A stretch of DNA of 64,000 bases, from assembly GCF_014905175.1 (NCBI RefSeq), contig NC_057789.1, forward strand, positions 10,926,040-10,990,039. Direction: 5' to 3'. The position numbers and the translations under genes were made by a program. This DNA is from Aphidius gifuensis (Eukaryota > Arthropoda > Insecta > Hymenoptera > Braconidae). The notes under the pieces are model-generated. The model did not search any database. It was not told where the DNA came from and saw only the letters and a program-made list of their open reading frames with translations. Positions 20,069 to 32,493 of this stretch are shown one piece after another (positions within the stretch are counted from its first letter, which is position 1; every line of letters starts with the position of its first letter).

Positions 20069-21215
20069 ACTATTGCCACAATTTTGAATGGTCGAATAAT
20101 AAAAAAACAATTATTACCAAGATCTGACAAAATAATCAAGTGGAGAAAAACTTCAAGAACAGCAGACAAAATTCAGAAACGCACTGAACTACCTGAGGGG
20201 TACTCTAGTTCTTTGCAGTATTATTCAAACCTAGAATTTATTTTAAAACAATCAGAAAATTCATTAAATGGAGATGAGGAAGAAAAAGATTTCGAAGATA
20301 GCGGTGAAGAAATAAGTAGCTGCAACAGAAAAATACGAAAACGAGAGTGACACTTCAGGACAAAATGCAGTTAATTCAATAAATATATTTGCAACAGATA
20401 ATGAATATCCTGAAAATTTTCCAGATGAAGAAAAAGTACCGTTTGGTATTGAAATAATATCTGACAGAATGAAATCATTGTGTCCTAAAATGTGGATAGA
20501 AGACACAATAATAGATACAACCTTATTGCTGTTCACAGATTATGCTAAAAACTGTCGTGCATTGAAGGTTTTATCGTTTCCTGCGTTTATGGTGACATCT
20601 ATTATGGATACAAGTGCTCTAATGAACTATTGTGGCTGGGTTAAAAAAGTGAAAATCTAGGATAAACAAATTTGGGTTCTTCCAGTTAACTTGAATAATG
20701 CACATTGGACATTACTGATAGTGATTCTTGATCTTAAGGTAATGTTATACCTTTACTCATTACACCGTAGTATGCCAAATGAATTATTAGCAGGTATATG
20801 TTCATTCATGAGTTCAATCTCAAATTATACTGAACGAAAATGTAATAACAGAACATTAGACTGGAATGAGTGGAGCGTTTATGAACCGAAAGATATACCT
20901 AAACAGATTGCAGAAGATGGAAATTGTGAGGGACACGTGATAAGTTGGGTAAATGTTTTATGCACAGGCATGATCTATAACTTTCCAGAAAAAGATATGG
21001 GAGCTGTAAGGAAAGGTACAGCCATGATTTTGTACAGCAGCAAGACATCAACAACAACAGACAAGGACATAACAGACCAGACGATGACTTTGATGAGTGA
21101 CCCAAGAACAAGTATTACTCCCATACAAACAAAACTAAAAATTAACAAAAAAAAAACCAAATCGACGTGGCATTACACTAGCCTATGTTGCGTCGTTAGT
21201 GCAAGAATTATTTGA
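20069..21215 (+). pseudogene. Ulp1-type protease domain, second tandem copy
   Basis: A basic then acidic linker ('SLNGDEEEKDFEDSGEE') leads into a second catalytic domain after a frame change near 20350. It has 'IEDTIIDTTLLLFTDYA', an in-frame TAG at 20658-20660, and 'VNLNNAHWTLLIVILDL' with an intact catalytic His. Where the Asp is expected it reads 'MLYLYSLHRS', so Asp is lost. The Cys block 'QIAEDGNCEGHVISW' keeps Gln and Cys. Shared words with copy 1 include W-N/D-E-W, P-x-Q-I and C-x-x-H-V. The C-terminus is Thr/Lys-rich with no known motif. Confidence 0.72.
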
Positions 21216-21955
21216 TAAATAATGTTTGAAACATTTTTTTTTATTATATTGCATATAATATTGTTTTTTACTGCTTCATATTCTATGAGAAATATTTGAT
21301 TAATTGAATTTTTATGAGGTAAAAGAATAGAAATAAATAAAAAAAGGTTCATTTATAGAATAATTAATAAAAAAACGTTATAAAAAATAAAATTCTTTTA
21401 TGACAAACATTTGTTTTTATTTCCTTAATTCCCAAACTATTTTTTTTTTTTGTAGAAAATATATAACGAAATTGACTAACCGAAATTTGGTGTGTGGATA
21501 TATTATTATTATTTTTATTAATTTGTAAACGAATTTCTATTTGTTCCAACTAAATATTCAAAGGTTAACAAATATTATTACAAGTACTAAAACATTATTT
21601 TTCTTTGGAAAAATATTAAAAAAATAAAATATTAATAAAATTGAATTTTTGAATAGAAAAGATTAACAATTATTGGATAAATAACAAAGTAGAAAAAAGA
21701 ATTTAGTATGAGAAGAAGAACTGCGATGGTAAAAAAAAAAAATTAAAAAATGAAGTAACTAAGTCAGAAATTTTTAGTTTTTAGTGAATATATATTTTTC
21801 GTCAACGGTAAAATTTTTTATGAAATGTAAAAATGTCGTTAGAAATGACTAATAAAAACTGCAGCAGTATGACGAATGAAAAAACAATTAAAGTAACGTA
21901 AGAATAAAGAAGTAACTATCGATAGTTTTTTCAAAAAAAAATAGAAACTAAATAT
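21216..21955. other. AT-rich spacer
   Basis: No coding or repeat structure is evident; the minus ORF at 21364-21549 is low-complexity. Confidence 0.5.
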
Positions 21956-22880
21956 GAAGTAAAAAAATATCAGTTTTTAATTTTTCCCACCTCCTAGTAC
22001 CACCCGGGGAGGCTTCAAAAAAGTACCAATTACATATTTTTTTACCCTCTTCAATATGACGTTAAAATAAAGAGGTAGCTATGAATAGTTTTTTTTTTAT
22101 TTTAAATCAAACTTCAATATAGTGTAAAAAAAATAGGTTTTTAATTTTTCCCACCCCCTAGTACCACCCGAGGGGGCTTCAAAAAATTACCAATTACATA
22201 TTTTTTTACCCTCTTCAATATGACGTAAAAATAAAGAGGTCGCTATGGATAGTTTTTCTAAAAAAAAAAAAAAAACTTTTATACTGTAAAAATATTGAGT
22301 TTTTAATTTTTTCCACCCCCTAGTACCACCCGGGGGGGGGGTTTCAAAAAATTAACAATCACATATTTTTTTACCCTCTTCAATATGACGTAGAAATAAA
22401 GAGGTAGCTATGGATAGTTTTTCTAAGAAAAAAAAAAAACTATTATACTGTAAAAATATTTAGTTTTTAATTTTTCCCACCCCCTAGCACCGACCGGGGG
22501 GGCTTCAAAAAATTACCAATCACATATTATTTTACCCTCTTTAATATGACGTGAAAATAAAGAGGTAGCCATGGATAGTTTTTCTAAAAAAAAAAAAAAA
22601 CTATTATACTGTAAAAATATTTAGTTTTTAGTTTTTCCTACCCCCTAGTACCACCCGGGGAGGCTTCAAAAAATTACCAATTACATATTTTTTTACCCTC
22701 TTTAATATGACGTGAAAATAAAGAGGTAGCTATGGATAGTTATTCTAAAAAAAAAAAAAAACTATTATACTGTAAAAATATTTAGTTTTTAGTTTTTCCC
22801 ACCCGGGGAGGCTTCAAAAAATTACCAATTACATATTTTTCTACCTTCTTTAATATGACGTAAAAATAAAGAGGTAGCTA
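21956..22880 (+). repeat. ~163-bp satellite array, about six copies
   Basis: The landmark 'cccctagtaccacccggg' recurs at about 21986, 22150, 22311, 22476, 22637 and 22797, a spacing of 160-165 bp. Each unit also has 'accctctt(c/t)aatatgacgt', 'aaataaagaggtagctat' and an A-run followed by 'actattatactgt'. The last unit has lost ~20 bp beside the landmark. The left unit is the most diverged. Confidence 0.92.
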
Positions 22881-23383
22881 TAACTCGTTATACAATTAAC
22901 AAATAATAACCGGGAAAAATGTTAGTTCAGTGGATTTTTCACCCCCAAGTGTTAATCAGAGTGTTTCAAAAAATTAATAAGGATTTCTTTCTATCCTTTC
23001 AAGTATTCACTAACAAAATTTTATTAATTTTACTTGATTTTTTTGAAATTTTCATGAGCGGGGCCCCAGCATTCTGTTCGTCCCTGATCAGGCCGCCAAC
23101 TTCAGCCCCGTAAACTAAGGACCACTTAAATCGCGTCATAATTTTTTTATTTAAAAAAAAAATTAAGAGGCATGAAAATATTAATATTAAAATTGAGTAC
23201 CGATCTCATTGCTGGCCAGGTAAATCGCTTTTAATTTGCCTGTCGTATTTTCTTATTATTAAAATAAAAAAGTAAAACTACTTGAGGTGCTTTTTCTATT
23301 TTTTAATAATTCATTTTCGTTTGCGCAAAAAATATTTTTTTGCCAAAATTATATTAAATATTCAATCAGAAAAAAAACTACCA
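22881..23383. other. Spacer with a short GC-rich block
   Basis: A GC-rich stretch near 23055-23120 ('agcggggccccagcattctg') stands out from the A/T-rich surroundings but has no recognised function. Confidence 0.4.
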
Positions 23384-24260
23384 CTAACACAGAATTGTCT
23401 TTAACTTTCTATCCCCAGTGCTAGTAACAACAAAATCATTTTGTTGAAAATAGCAAAAACAAACCATATGTTCTAGATTGAGAGATCTAAAACTTTCATT
23501 GACTAGATCATTATGTCCAGTTGCTCGAACCCACTTGATTAATTTACAAAAAGTCGAATTGAAATTCATAAATCTTCATTTTTTAAACAGGAAAACTTGA
23601 CTGAACCGTTAAACTTGTCATCCATAGGAAATTATTGATAACTTTGGCAATTTTCTGTATCTTTATTTATAGAATTATGATGACACTTTTTAAAAGCACA
23701 ATTTGTAGTCGCTTTGACTGAAATTATAATAATTTAAAAGTTATTGAATGAGATAATTAACGAATTTCTATAAATTTCATGAGGACACTTAACAATTTAC
23801 ACAACATTGGTCTTGATAATTTTGACGTTAATTCTGTTTTTGCTTTCCCTGTAATAAATTCCATTGGTAATTTTGAAGTTAAAATAGGACTCGTTTTGAG
23901 CTTTATATTTCCAGCGTGGTGAATACAAAATCATTGTATTTAAAATTACAAAAACAAATCACATGTTTCTTATTGAATGATTCTAAACTTTCATTGACCA
24001 GATAATTTTTTTGAATTTGAAAACTTACTTGCCAATGGTGTTGACAATTCAGAAATAAATTTTGTCATTATCTTTTCTTTAACAGCATAAATTGGTATTT
24101 TTAAGGTTGGAAGGGTACTTTCTTTTAACTTCAATTTTCCATGGCCATTTAAAACTAAATCATTGTGCTCAAAATAGCAGAAAAAAAACCACATGTTCTC
24201 TATTCAATGATCAACGACTTTCAAAGACAAATTGTCCGAAAATGCCGCGAGATAAAAATT
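23384..24260 (-). repeat. Three diverged copies of a coding-like segment
   Basis: On the minus strand the same reading frame pattern appears three times. The third copy (about 24140-24240) reads 'NMWFFFCYFEHNDLVL'. The second (about 23910-24010) reads 'LVNESLESFNKKHVICFCNF'. The first (about 23400-23520) reads 'LVNESFRSLNLEHMVCFCYF'. All continue with Asn-Asp-Phe/Leu-Val. Conservation is at the amino-acid level across copies. I recognise no family; they may be decayed tandem exons or a repeat of a transposon. Confidence 0.55.
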
Positions 24261-25535
24261 AAATTTAGATAGAAGACAACGCGAAGAATTTATAGAGATT
24301 TTTTTTATTATGTGTCCAAGTCATTAAGTATCTGTAATTAATTAAGAAACTCCCAAAAATGCCGCGAGGCGCTTGGAAAATATTTGTTTTTTTTTTACTG
24401 CCCTATTGCGATGATTTACTGAAGTTTTCCTAGAAATTGGAAATTCTTTTTATGAAGACATTTACTAATAATTTCTTCTTATATAATATTCATGAGATTT
24501 CCATCCATTGCCATCTATTTTTATTTGGTCCATAATGAACATAAAAATTGAGTTTTTCTGTTTTTCTTCAATATTGTGCAGGAGCAGAGCATTCAACTTA
24601 TTTGTTACCACACCACTGTTATTTGTTAAGTGTCTTTATAAGTGTGTGTCTCAGTTAATGTGAAGTAAGTATTTCTTATCAATAATCGTATGCAAATTTC
24701 CTAATTGAATAAATATAAATGATGTTAATGTTATCTTTTATTGATACTGATAATATTTGACCTTTCTTTGATCATTTAAAATATTTCATGTCGATGATTC
24801 CAACTTTAAAAAAAAATGCATTGTGCTCAGTGTTATCTTTCACATATTTCTTGATTCAACCTTATTTTTTATTTTTTATTCCGTACTTGATGATATATTT
24901 TATGTATAGAAAGTTGTAATAAGAAATAAGTAATGATCATTCAGAACAAATATATATCAATGAAAGATGAATATTAGGTAGCAAGTGAGTTTGATGACTT
25001 TTTATTTTTTTTCTTTATATAAAATATAAAGTGCTCTCTTCAGCTGGATTGACTTCAAATTAATGGAGCACTGTTATATTAATGACTTTGGTGACTTTAG
25101 ATAATTTAAATACATATTTTTATTGAGTGGAAAACTACGGAAATAAATGATTAAATGAATAAATATGGCTGTTAGAATTTATAGTTATAATTTGATTCAT
25201 TATTGGAATATTTATTAATCAGTGAGGAATTATATGGAAATAATAATATCAAGGTATATAATAAGCCAGACTGTAGATTAATTACCAATTATTTTCTTTA
25301 ATCAAAAGCTTCGTATAGGAAGACCGTGTCAATGCTAACGTGTGTCAGACACAAGCCTCAATTAGACTGGCTAAATAAAATATCTATCGACGAAATATTA
25401 ATTATTAATTCATTTGTCCTAATTGCACTTTCAGCACTCGTCATTCATTCCAAGAAAACAGTTCGGTTACACCATGCATTAACTTTATCCGATCACACTA
25501 AACTCACATACATACACATAATCTCATTCTCATGA
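24261..25535. other. AT-rich spacer
   Basis: A possible 83-nt exon at 24582-24664 is flanked by 'attgtgcag' and 'gtaagtattt' but has no coding support. Otherwise nothing is seen. Confidence 0.4.
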
Positions 25536-25539
25536 ACAA

Positions 25540-28001
25540 AATATATTTAATCTCTACTTCGATCCATTATTACTTCTTTACCTGTGGGAATATGTTTCAA
25601 TATCAGTTCTTTATGCAATACCTGCTGTTTTATAAGGAGATACTTAATATTTACATGCTTAGTTCTCTAATGATCGACAGGATCAGATGCTATACTTATA
25701 CAACCTGTGTTATCTTCATATGAAATACACTTATTAATAAATATATTAATTGTTCTTGCTAAAGATCTTAACTACATCGCCTCTTTTTTCGCCTTAAACA
25801 AACCCATATATTCGGTCTTGGTTGCTTACGCCACTACTGTATATCACTACTCTAATCTAAATCAACATAGCCACTTAATATATCACTATAATTATCATTG
25901 CGATTATACGTTAAATTTATATCTATTGTACCTTTTTAATATCTTCAAATTAAAGAATTTCATAATGTCTTATTATATTCATTTAAATATTTACTAAAAA
26001 TATTTACTGATATACACAGACCAGACCTTGTACAAATCTCTAAATACATTAAACATCCCAATAAACTTCAACACAGTGCATCACGACCCTCATCTTTATT
26101 TGAAGATACTTAGTCTATTTATACTTCAAGTGGAGTACTTACAGGGCGACAATCAGTCATATTAAATTCATTTAAAATTGATTCTATATATGTGCTTTGA
26201 TCTCATATTATTTTATTTTCTGTTACAATTATGTGAATCCCATTGAATAATTTTTTTTCATTTTAATCAACCATTTGAAATTTATCTATCAAATAATTTT
26301 TAATACTAGACATTGTGTCTTCACGTGAAGCTACAATTACTAAGTCATCAACTTAAAATTAAATAAATATTTGGCATAATATCCCCCCTATCTGAAATAT
26401 AAATACGAGGACCAACCTCGGAATTTTTGAAACCCTTTTTTTCAAGTGCCCGTTTATATATTTCATACCAACATCTAGCTGCTTGTTTTAACCCATACAA
26501 TACCCTCTTTAATTTACGGACTTGATTATTATTTGATACAATACCCTTATATAAATCCTCTTTTATCCCCTTTTACTTCCCTTAACAAAATGCTGTGTTG
26601 ACATCCGTATGGTGTATCAATAAATTATTTTGATCCGCAAAAGCTGCAATAAGTCTCAATCTTGTAATACAAGCTTTAGTGGCAGATGTCTCATTATAGA
26701 CTACTAAATATTTTTGGCTATAACCTCTAGCAACAAGTCAAACTTTATATTTATAAAGATTTCATAATTCATCATGTTTAATATTAAATACCCATTTACA
26801 AGTAACAATATTTTTATCTTTGGGCTCATCAACTAAAAAGCAGGTATCATTTATTCTCAAAGAATTCAATTCCTTACGCATCACTTCTTCCCGTTTTTGT
26901 CTATCTTCTCTATTTATAATTTCCTGGAAATTTTCCGGTATTTTATTTATAGCTGATTGCGCATAAACTAAATATTCTGGCGTGAAACTCTCATTATAGT
27001 TTAATCTCTTTAAATTTTTAATACGTTTACTTTTTCTGAATCATTTTTATCTATATTATTATCATCAGGCTCATTATTATTTAATTCGATTGAATTTTTA
27101 TCAAGACCATTTTCTTCAATTTTATTATTAATAACCATTTTTTTACTATTTATATTTCTACTATCATGATCATTATTTATATTTTTACAATCATTATTAT
27201 TATTCATATTAATATTATCATTTTTATTATTATTTATATTGACCTCACTCGTCAGTGACGGTTCATTTAATTGCCGTCGGTGCGTCCATAAGGATTATTT
27301 GATTCAACTGACTTTTCGTTTTTAGTTAGTGGCCTAAATTGTCCAACACTTGTCTTACCTGCAATGACATCTTTCATGATATCGAATTTCCAATCATCAA
27401 CATAAAAAGTTTTATAACCATTAGGTTTATAACCAGCCATAAACTTTAAGAGATTTTTTATCAAAAGTTTTTTTTGCTCAATTTATTATGTACATACATT
27501 GTTGAACTAAATACTTCTAAAAATATATAATTATGGTTTTTACCATGCCCCATCTCGAACAGAGTTTTATTTGTTTTCAGCGCTTCCGTAGGTATAACAT
27601 TGATTATTTGAGTTGAGGTTAATCCCGTACCTATATAAACAATAATTAGTGGTCACCTCACATGGTCTTCATTTTTAAATTTATTCAAAGGCAATAGAGC
27701 CTGCTTCCCGTTGATACACGTCTCACATAAAATAATAACCAGCTTCATGTTTGAAGTTTGATCTAAACCTTCTATCGGTTTATTAATAATTATCTTGAAA
27801 ATATCTGCTTTAATAATATGGTTTGAACGTCGATGCCTTAAATTATAATTATTTTTTTCAACAATATTATACGCCTGTTTATTCATTGCATTATCAATTT
27901 TGGAAAAAGCTTTAGTTACATTTTTTTCGACTGATCCTTCTCGTTTTACCTTACTTCCCATGATTACTTCAAGGTTATCATTGCTCAAAATAATTGTTAC
28001 G
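25540..28001 (-). pseudogene. Ty1/copia pol relic
   Basis: Minus-strand pieces occur in copia order but with many stops and shifts. GAG-pre-integrase at 27653-27988 has 'CETCINGKQALLPLNKF'. The integrase tail at 27267-27464 has 'KFMAGYKPNGYKTFYVDDWK'. An Asn/Asp-rich stretch at 27010-27240 follows. RT at ~26380-26830 has 'CKWVFNIKHDELW' and 'VRKLKRVLYGLKQAARCWYE'. A 'CLMYL' block lies near 26090. RNase H at ~25680-25960 has 'TIDINLTYNRNDNYSDILSG' and 'SYEDNTGCISIA'. The C-terminal 'KHVNIKYLLIKQQVLHKELI' is at ~25600-25660. Order, spacing and motifs leave little doubt about the family. The core of integrase is missing. Confidence 0.88.
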
Positions 28002-28880
28002 AACCTATCATGAACTTTTTGAAGTACTTACAACAGGTATGAAACCAAAATATTAACTCTAGTTTCCGGCTCACCTCTGGTGAGTGGTGCAGGATTTCTC
28101 GTTAATGATTAATGCGAGCCTATCAATTAACAATATCGCGTTTATTACAATAACAAAATTTCCAAAATCCTCGATTCACAATCATCAACCCGTCCAGTTT
28201 ACCAATTTGACGTATTATTCAATTATTCAACCTGCAAACTAATAAGTTACTTAACAATTCAATGACCGAATGACTTGATTTCTAGATTACTCAATTAATT
28301 GAATTTACTTGATGCGAGAGTGATGTCATGGTTTTTCGCGAATTGCGTAAGTTCACGCGATGTACGCATCTAAAATCTTACACGCTGCAAAATCGCTTTC
28401 CTTCCCCCTTTTTCACCCTACCCTGTTTCTAGTGGTATTTATGATGAATTAAAGGCAATCCGTTGCCGGTACTGCCACTTACACTTTCACACACACACAC
28501 ATCGAGCTATTAAGTGGGGGGGGGGAGGGTTAGTAATGTACACTGGGCTTACTACTAATTTGTCGTTTTGGGGGACTGTGTACTCAGCACCGTTTCCAGT
28601 TGGCGAAAAGCATACGAGAACGTTCAAACTTGTCGAAAAATAGGCGGTTTCTGCTCACCCCCGGTTACGCTCAACCAGTGTACCGGACGGCTGTGAAAAA
28701 GTCAACTGACGTGTCGCCCCCTGGCGTCAGAAACCTGACCTGAGATATTTATATACTATAAATCATTTTATTTTTTCTCTTATTTCAATTTATATTTTAT
28801 TGTATTGTGACATCGTCACATCTTGTAGGGCTTTCAAAACCATTTGCAGAGAAACTGTAAAATGATCCTGTAGATACTAC
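28002..28880. other. Unassigned block with GC-richer centre
   Basis: It begins TGTTACGAACC exactly where copia homology stops, which could be an LTR-type terminus. The centre (28380-28740) is GC-richer and has a CA-repeat and a G-rich run 'gtggggggggggaggg'. No ORF is seen. Inserted DNA is suspected but no matching end was found. Confidence 0.35.
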
Positions 28881-28889
28881 AGATTTTTG

Positions 28890-29185
28890 TGTTGACTGCG
28901 CGGGTTATCAATGCCCAAATAAAGCATCACCATACCATCAATTTTGCAATGACTGTCTTGAAAATTGGAAGATGGGGGACGCACCACAAAACCCGCAACC
29001 AATAACTTCAGAAACTCTAGACTTGATTCTCTAAAAACGTCAGCAATTATTATTTGAAAGAATAACTTGTTTGCAAGACGAAATACGTAAGCCCGAAGAA
29101 AAATTAAACAAAACAAAATGTGATTTTTGTGACACAGAGCAAATTGAAAATGGATTTAGCCATTATTCACGATGTGCTCAACTAC
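28890..29185 (+). pseudogene. Cys/His-rich small protein remnant
   Basis: One plus frame reads 'FCVDCAGYQCPN', then 'YHQFCNDCLENWKMG', a TAA at about 29034, a Glu/Lys-rich helix ('ITCLQDEIRKPEEKLNKT') and 'KCDFCDTEQI...HYSRCAQL'. The Cys/His pairs suggest a zinc-binding protein broken by one stop. The family is not recognised. It lies upstream of the polymerase relic on the same strand and might belong to the same element. Confidence 0.35.
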
Positions 29186-29580
29186 TTGATTGTAATAAAG
29201 ACATATGTAAATTAAATGAAAATAATAATAATAAATAAAAAAAAATAAATAAATTGTTATTATGTCTTCTTTCACAGGTATTATTGTATCAAAGAAAATG
29301 AATAAATGAATAAAATTTTGTATACCTTTTTCCTCTTGTATTTTTTTTACAGATATAATTTTGTTAATAAAAAATATATTTTTCAGGTTTTAAGAATTAA
29401 AAATAAAATTCGTAACCCGCCATATTTTTTGTTTTCATTCACAGCTATCAAATATAGTTTTGTTTTAAAAAAAAATTCGTTATTTTCCCCGCTATATTTT
29501 TTCACACCAGAGGGCCAAAAAAAATTTTCACTTTTGTTTTTTGTCGGGGTAAAATATTTTACGAAACAGGTGAATCTAGA

Positions 29581-31095
29581 AAAAAATCAGTTTTGCTGTG
29601 ACCATTGCAGTGTGAAGATCCTTTTTCAAGTTGTTGGTAGAAAAATGGCTCGTGTTTCAGATGATGCTGGAGTTGACATTGATGACAGTGCGGAGTGTGA
29701 ATTTTTTATTGATAGTCTTCTTGATGGTAGTTAAACAAACAATATTATAGAACCACGGTTACAACAAGAGCATTTGGATCAACATTCACGTGTATCTAAC
29801 GAATCTGTAGTTCAACAACAACATCATTTGAGTGAAAATTTACAAACAGGTGGTGATGGTGATGATAATTTTCAACGCATAGATATTATTGATGAAACAC
29901 AGACATTTGTGTTAAAATATAATTTAAATAAACATTTGATAAATTTTAAAGTGAAAGAAATACCTGAAAATACTGTAGTTGAAACATGGATCGAAGAAGC
30001 ATTTGCTGAAGTATACGAGCTGATCAAAAATTACTGAAATAATACGCGTGATAGAGTTATTCCCAGTTCCAAAACCCCTTCTATGAACTCTCAGGCCCAT
30101 ACTCACTTGACACCCGCTAATAATTTTACATTTGAACGTTTATAGGAGATTGTGTCAAAGTAATGACACAGTACATGCGCTCGATCTATTTACTATTGAC
30201 TTATTTGTATTGAAATCAACGACTGGTGGTAGTGTGCCACACCAAGGGATAAAAAAAAAAGCTCGAGGTGCTCTAGAGCTGAGATACGCTGATCGATATT
30301 TATGTTTACCATGCTCTATTGTCACATGTTTATCAATAAATAAAAAGATCAGAACTAGAGTTGCTACTAAAGACCAAGATCTCAAACTCAGTCAAAAAGC
30401 TAATATTATTGTGCCGGATGGTGGTTGCGGGGTCAACGAAATAATTTCATTTTAAAATTATTTAGTTACTGAATCTGCCGCAGTAGTTATCTGGAATTTT
30501 GATACTAATGATGGACACACAATTTTTTTATGGGAAAAAAACTTTACTCAATCGCGGAGTTTTGCGTGAAAATATGAAAATTTTGAATATTGTGTATTAT
30601 CCTGATGACAAACATTTTGCGCCTATAAAATATATGCATGTATTTATGGCTACAAATATAAAATTCTAGTGTGATTGGTGTCGTATCGGCTTTACAAAAA
30701 AAGAATATCATAAACAATGTTGGACAAAATGTGAGAAATGTTTGACTTTCCCGGCATGTAAAATGAATAATAGTAATAATGATTTTAAAAAATGTTTGAA
30801 ATGTAATCGAGTATTTTATAGTGAACAGTGTTATAAGAAACATTTACAACCAGAGTCTTATTCAAAAAATTTTTCAGTTTGTAATCGAATTAGAAAATGT
30901 AATATTTGTCGTAAAGTCTACGTCCGTGACAGTGAACATTTGTCTAGTTATTATTATTGCGCATCATGTCAAGAACATAAACAATCAAACTATCTGTGTG
31001 TTATATGAAGCCCCGATCGATAAAGCATGAAGCGCGTGAAGATAAAAAAGTTATTAAATATTTTATTTTGATTATCATCAACAACATCCTTATTA
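29581..31095 (+). pseudogene. Polinton/Maverick-type DNA polymerase B, N-terminal remnant
   Basis: Several frames on the plus strand give consecutive pieces of the N-terminal half of a protein-primed type-B polymerase. They run from 'MARVSDDAGVDIDD', through 'VHALDLFTIDLFVLKS', to 'NIIVPDGGCGVNEIISF' and 'DGHTIFLW'. A Cys/His cluster follows ('CDWCRIGFTKKEYHKQCW', 'KKCLKCNRVFYSEQCYKKHL', 'KCNICRKVY', 'YYCASCQEHKQSNYLC'). The last homologous words are 'CYMKPRS' and 'VIKYFIFD', at the entry to the exonuclease domain. The palm motifs are absent. Stops include TAA at 29732, and the frame changes at least three times. It is a dead, truncated fragment of a virus-like transposon. Confidence 0.78.
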
Positions 31096-31340
31096 TTTTT
31101 TTATATCAATTAAGTTGTTTTTTTTTTTTTTCTTATAATTATTGTCTTTTTTTATTGGTTTTTCAATCGTTTTTTTGCTATTATTTCGGCCTATATTACG
31201 GCATAAAATAGTAATGCACCTGCGCTTAATTTTTTGTTAACATACTTTGGAAATAAATAGAAAACAATGTTAATTCTTTATAAATAAATGAATGAATAAA
31301 TAAATAAGTGAATAAATAAATAAATAAATTAAAAAAGATA
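31096..31340. other. AT-rich spacer
   Basis: It holds T-runs and 'gaataaataaataa' simple repeats only. Confidence 0.5.
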
Positions 31341-32411
31341 CTAACTTTTCACAGCTCTGATGACATCCTTTGGCATTGCATCCTCTCCTCCTCGACCTGT
31401 CAGGCTCATTTTTTGCAAGGTATCTTTGCCCAAAATTGCTCTCATCAAAGCACTCAGAAGCTCTGATGGTTCGCTCAATTTTTCGGACTTAATAAGCTCC
31501 AGCTTTTGAGTGCTAATGTATTCCATGAAGCCTCTGAAAAGGATGCCTCGTTCCAGGCCTACAATATTCCAAGGTTTTCGTCCAGGACCAATTTCCGTGT
31601 CATCAGTATCATTATCAGTATTATCACTAATACGTTGTATTTTTTTCTTACATGAATTAACAACCTCATCATCATTATCATCGCTACAAAAAGAATCATC
31701 ACCATTATCATTGTTGTTGTTGTTGTTGTTTTTGTTAAAAATAATATCATCACCATTATCATTGTTGTTGCTGTTGTCAATTCTATTATTAATAATACAT
31801 GGAATTTCTTCTGTACAAAAATTAACAACTTTATCATCATGATCACCACTACCAAGGGGATCATTACAACTATCATTGTTGTTGTCGTCAAAGTAAATTG
31901 TACAAAAATCAACAACATAATCTTTGGTATCACCACTACCTAGATCATCACCATCATCATTGTTGTTGTTGTTAATAATAATATCATTATTATTATTATT
32001 ATTATTATTATGACTAGGTTGAATGTCTCTTATGCATAAATTAACAACATCATCAGCATATTCACCACTACCAATCTGATAATTACCATCACCATTGTTG
32101 TTCTTGTTTTTCTTAAGAATTTTAATATTATTATTTTTATTTTTTTTCGCAAAAGTATTAAAAACAAACTTATCATTGTTACAACAAGGATCATGAACAT
32201 TATTATTTTTTAAAATTTTTTTTGGTGGAAGAGTAACATCATCATCATCGTTATTGTCACCTCTGCCACGAGGATCACAAATATTATCATTGTTGTTATT
32301 GTTGTTATTCTCAATAATTTCACCATTATCATTATTTGATGTATGTATTTGAATTAAATATGTATTTAATAAAAATTTGATATTAATTATATTATGTAAT
32401 TTATTTATTGA
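31341..32411 (-). CDS. BEN-domain protein, last exon with Asn/Asp-rich repeats
   Basis: The minus frame is open from 32411 to the stop at 31341 without any in-frame ATG before 31526, so it is longer than the 61-codon ATG ORF suggests. The C-terminus is a BEN domain: 'SELLSALMRAILGKDTLQKM' followed by 'SLTGRGG' and 'MPKDVIRAV'. BEN domains bind DNA or other proteins in chromatin. Upstream, 'DDTEIGPGRKPWNIVGLERG' precedes a ~250-residue region of five or so imperfect ~30-codon repeats. These combine 'GSG-(D/E)xxD-x-VVxxC' with Asn/Asp runs. No stop occurs across ~350 codons of repeat DNA, suggesting it was selected as coding. The start must lie in an upstream exon. Confidence 0.65.
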   Translation of the reverse strand, partial: SINKLHNIINIKFLLNTYLIQIHTSNNDNGEIIENNNNNNNDNICDPRGRGDNNDDDDVTLPPKKILKNNNVHDPCCNNDKFVFNTFAKKNKNNNIKILKKNKNNNGDGNYQIGSGEYADDVVNLCIRDIQPSHNNNNNNNNDIIINNNNNDDGDDLGSGDTKDYVVDFCTIYFDDNNNDSCNDPLGSGDHDDKVVNFCTEEIPCIINNRIDNSNNNDNGDDIIFNKNNNNNNNDNGDDSFCSDDNDDEVVNSCKKKIQRISDNTDNDTDDTEIGPGRKPWNIVGLERGILFRGFMEYISTQKLELIKSEKLSEPSELLSALMRAILGKDTLQKMSLTGRGGEDAMPKDVIRAVKS

Positions 32412-32493
32412 TCACATTTTTATTAATTACATATTTAATTTCAATTTTAATTTAAGATGACAAATAATAATTATCAATAATTATAATACTGAC

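Noticed and set aside
24582..24664. Possible spliced exon with good acceptor and GTAAGT donor
   Set aside because: No coding pattern, no partner exons; splice-like words are common in this DNA.
31239..31335. CRISPR-like or regulatory meaning of short repeats
   Set aside because: Simple '(aaat)n' sequence; no spaced repeats with unique spacers occur anywhere in the window.
31559..31936. 125-residue Met/Thr/Ile-rich minus ORF
   Set aside because: It is an out-of-frame reading of the BEN gene repeat region; the real frame gives Asn/Asp repeats leading into the BEN domain.
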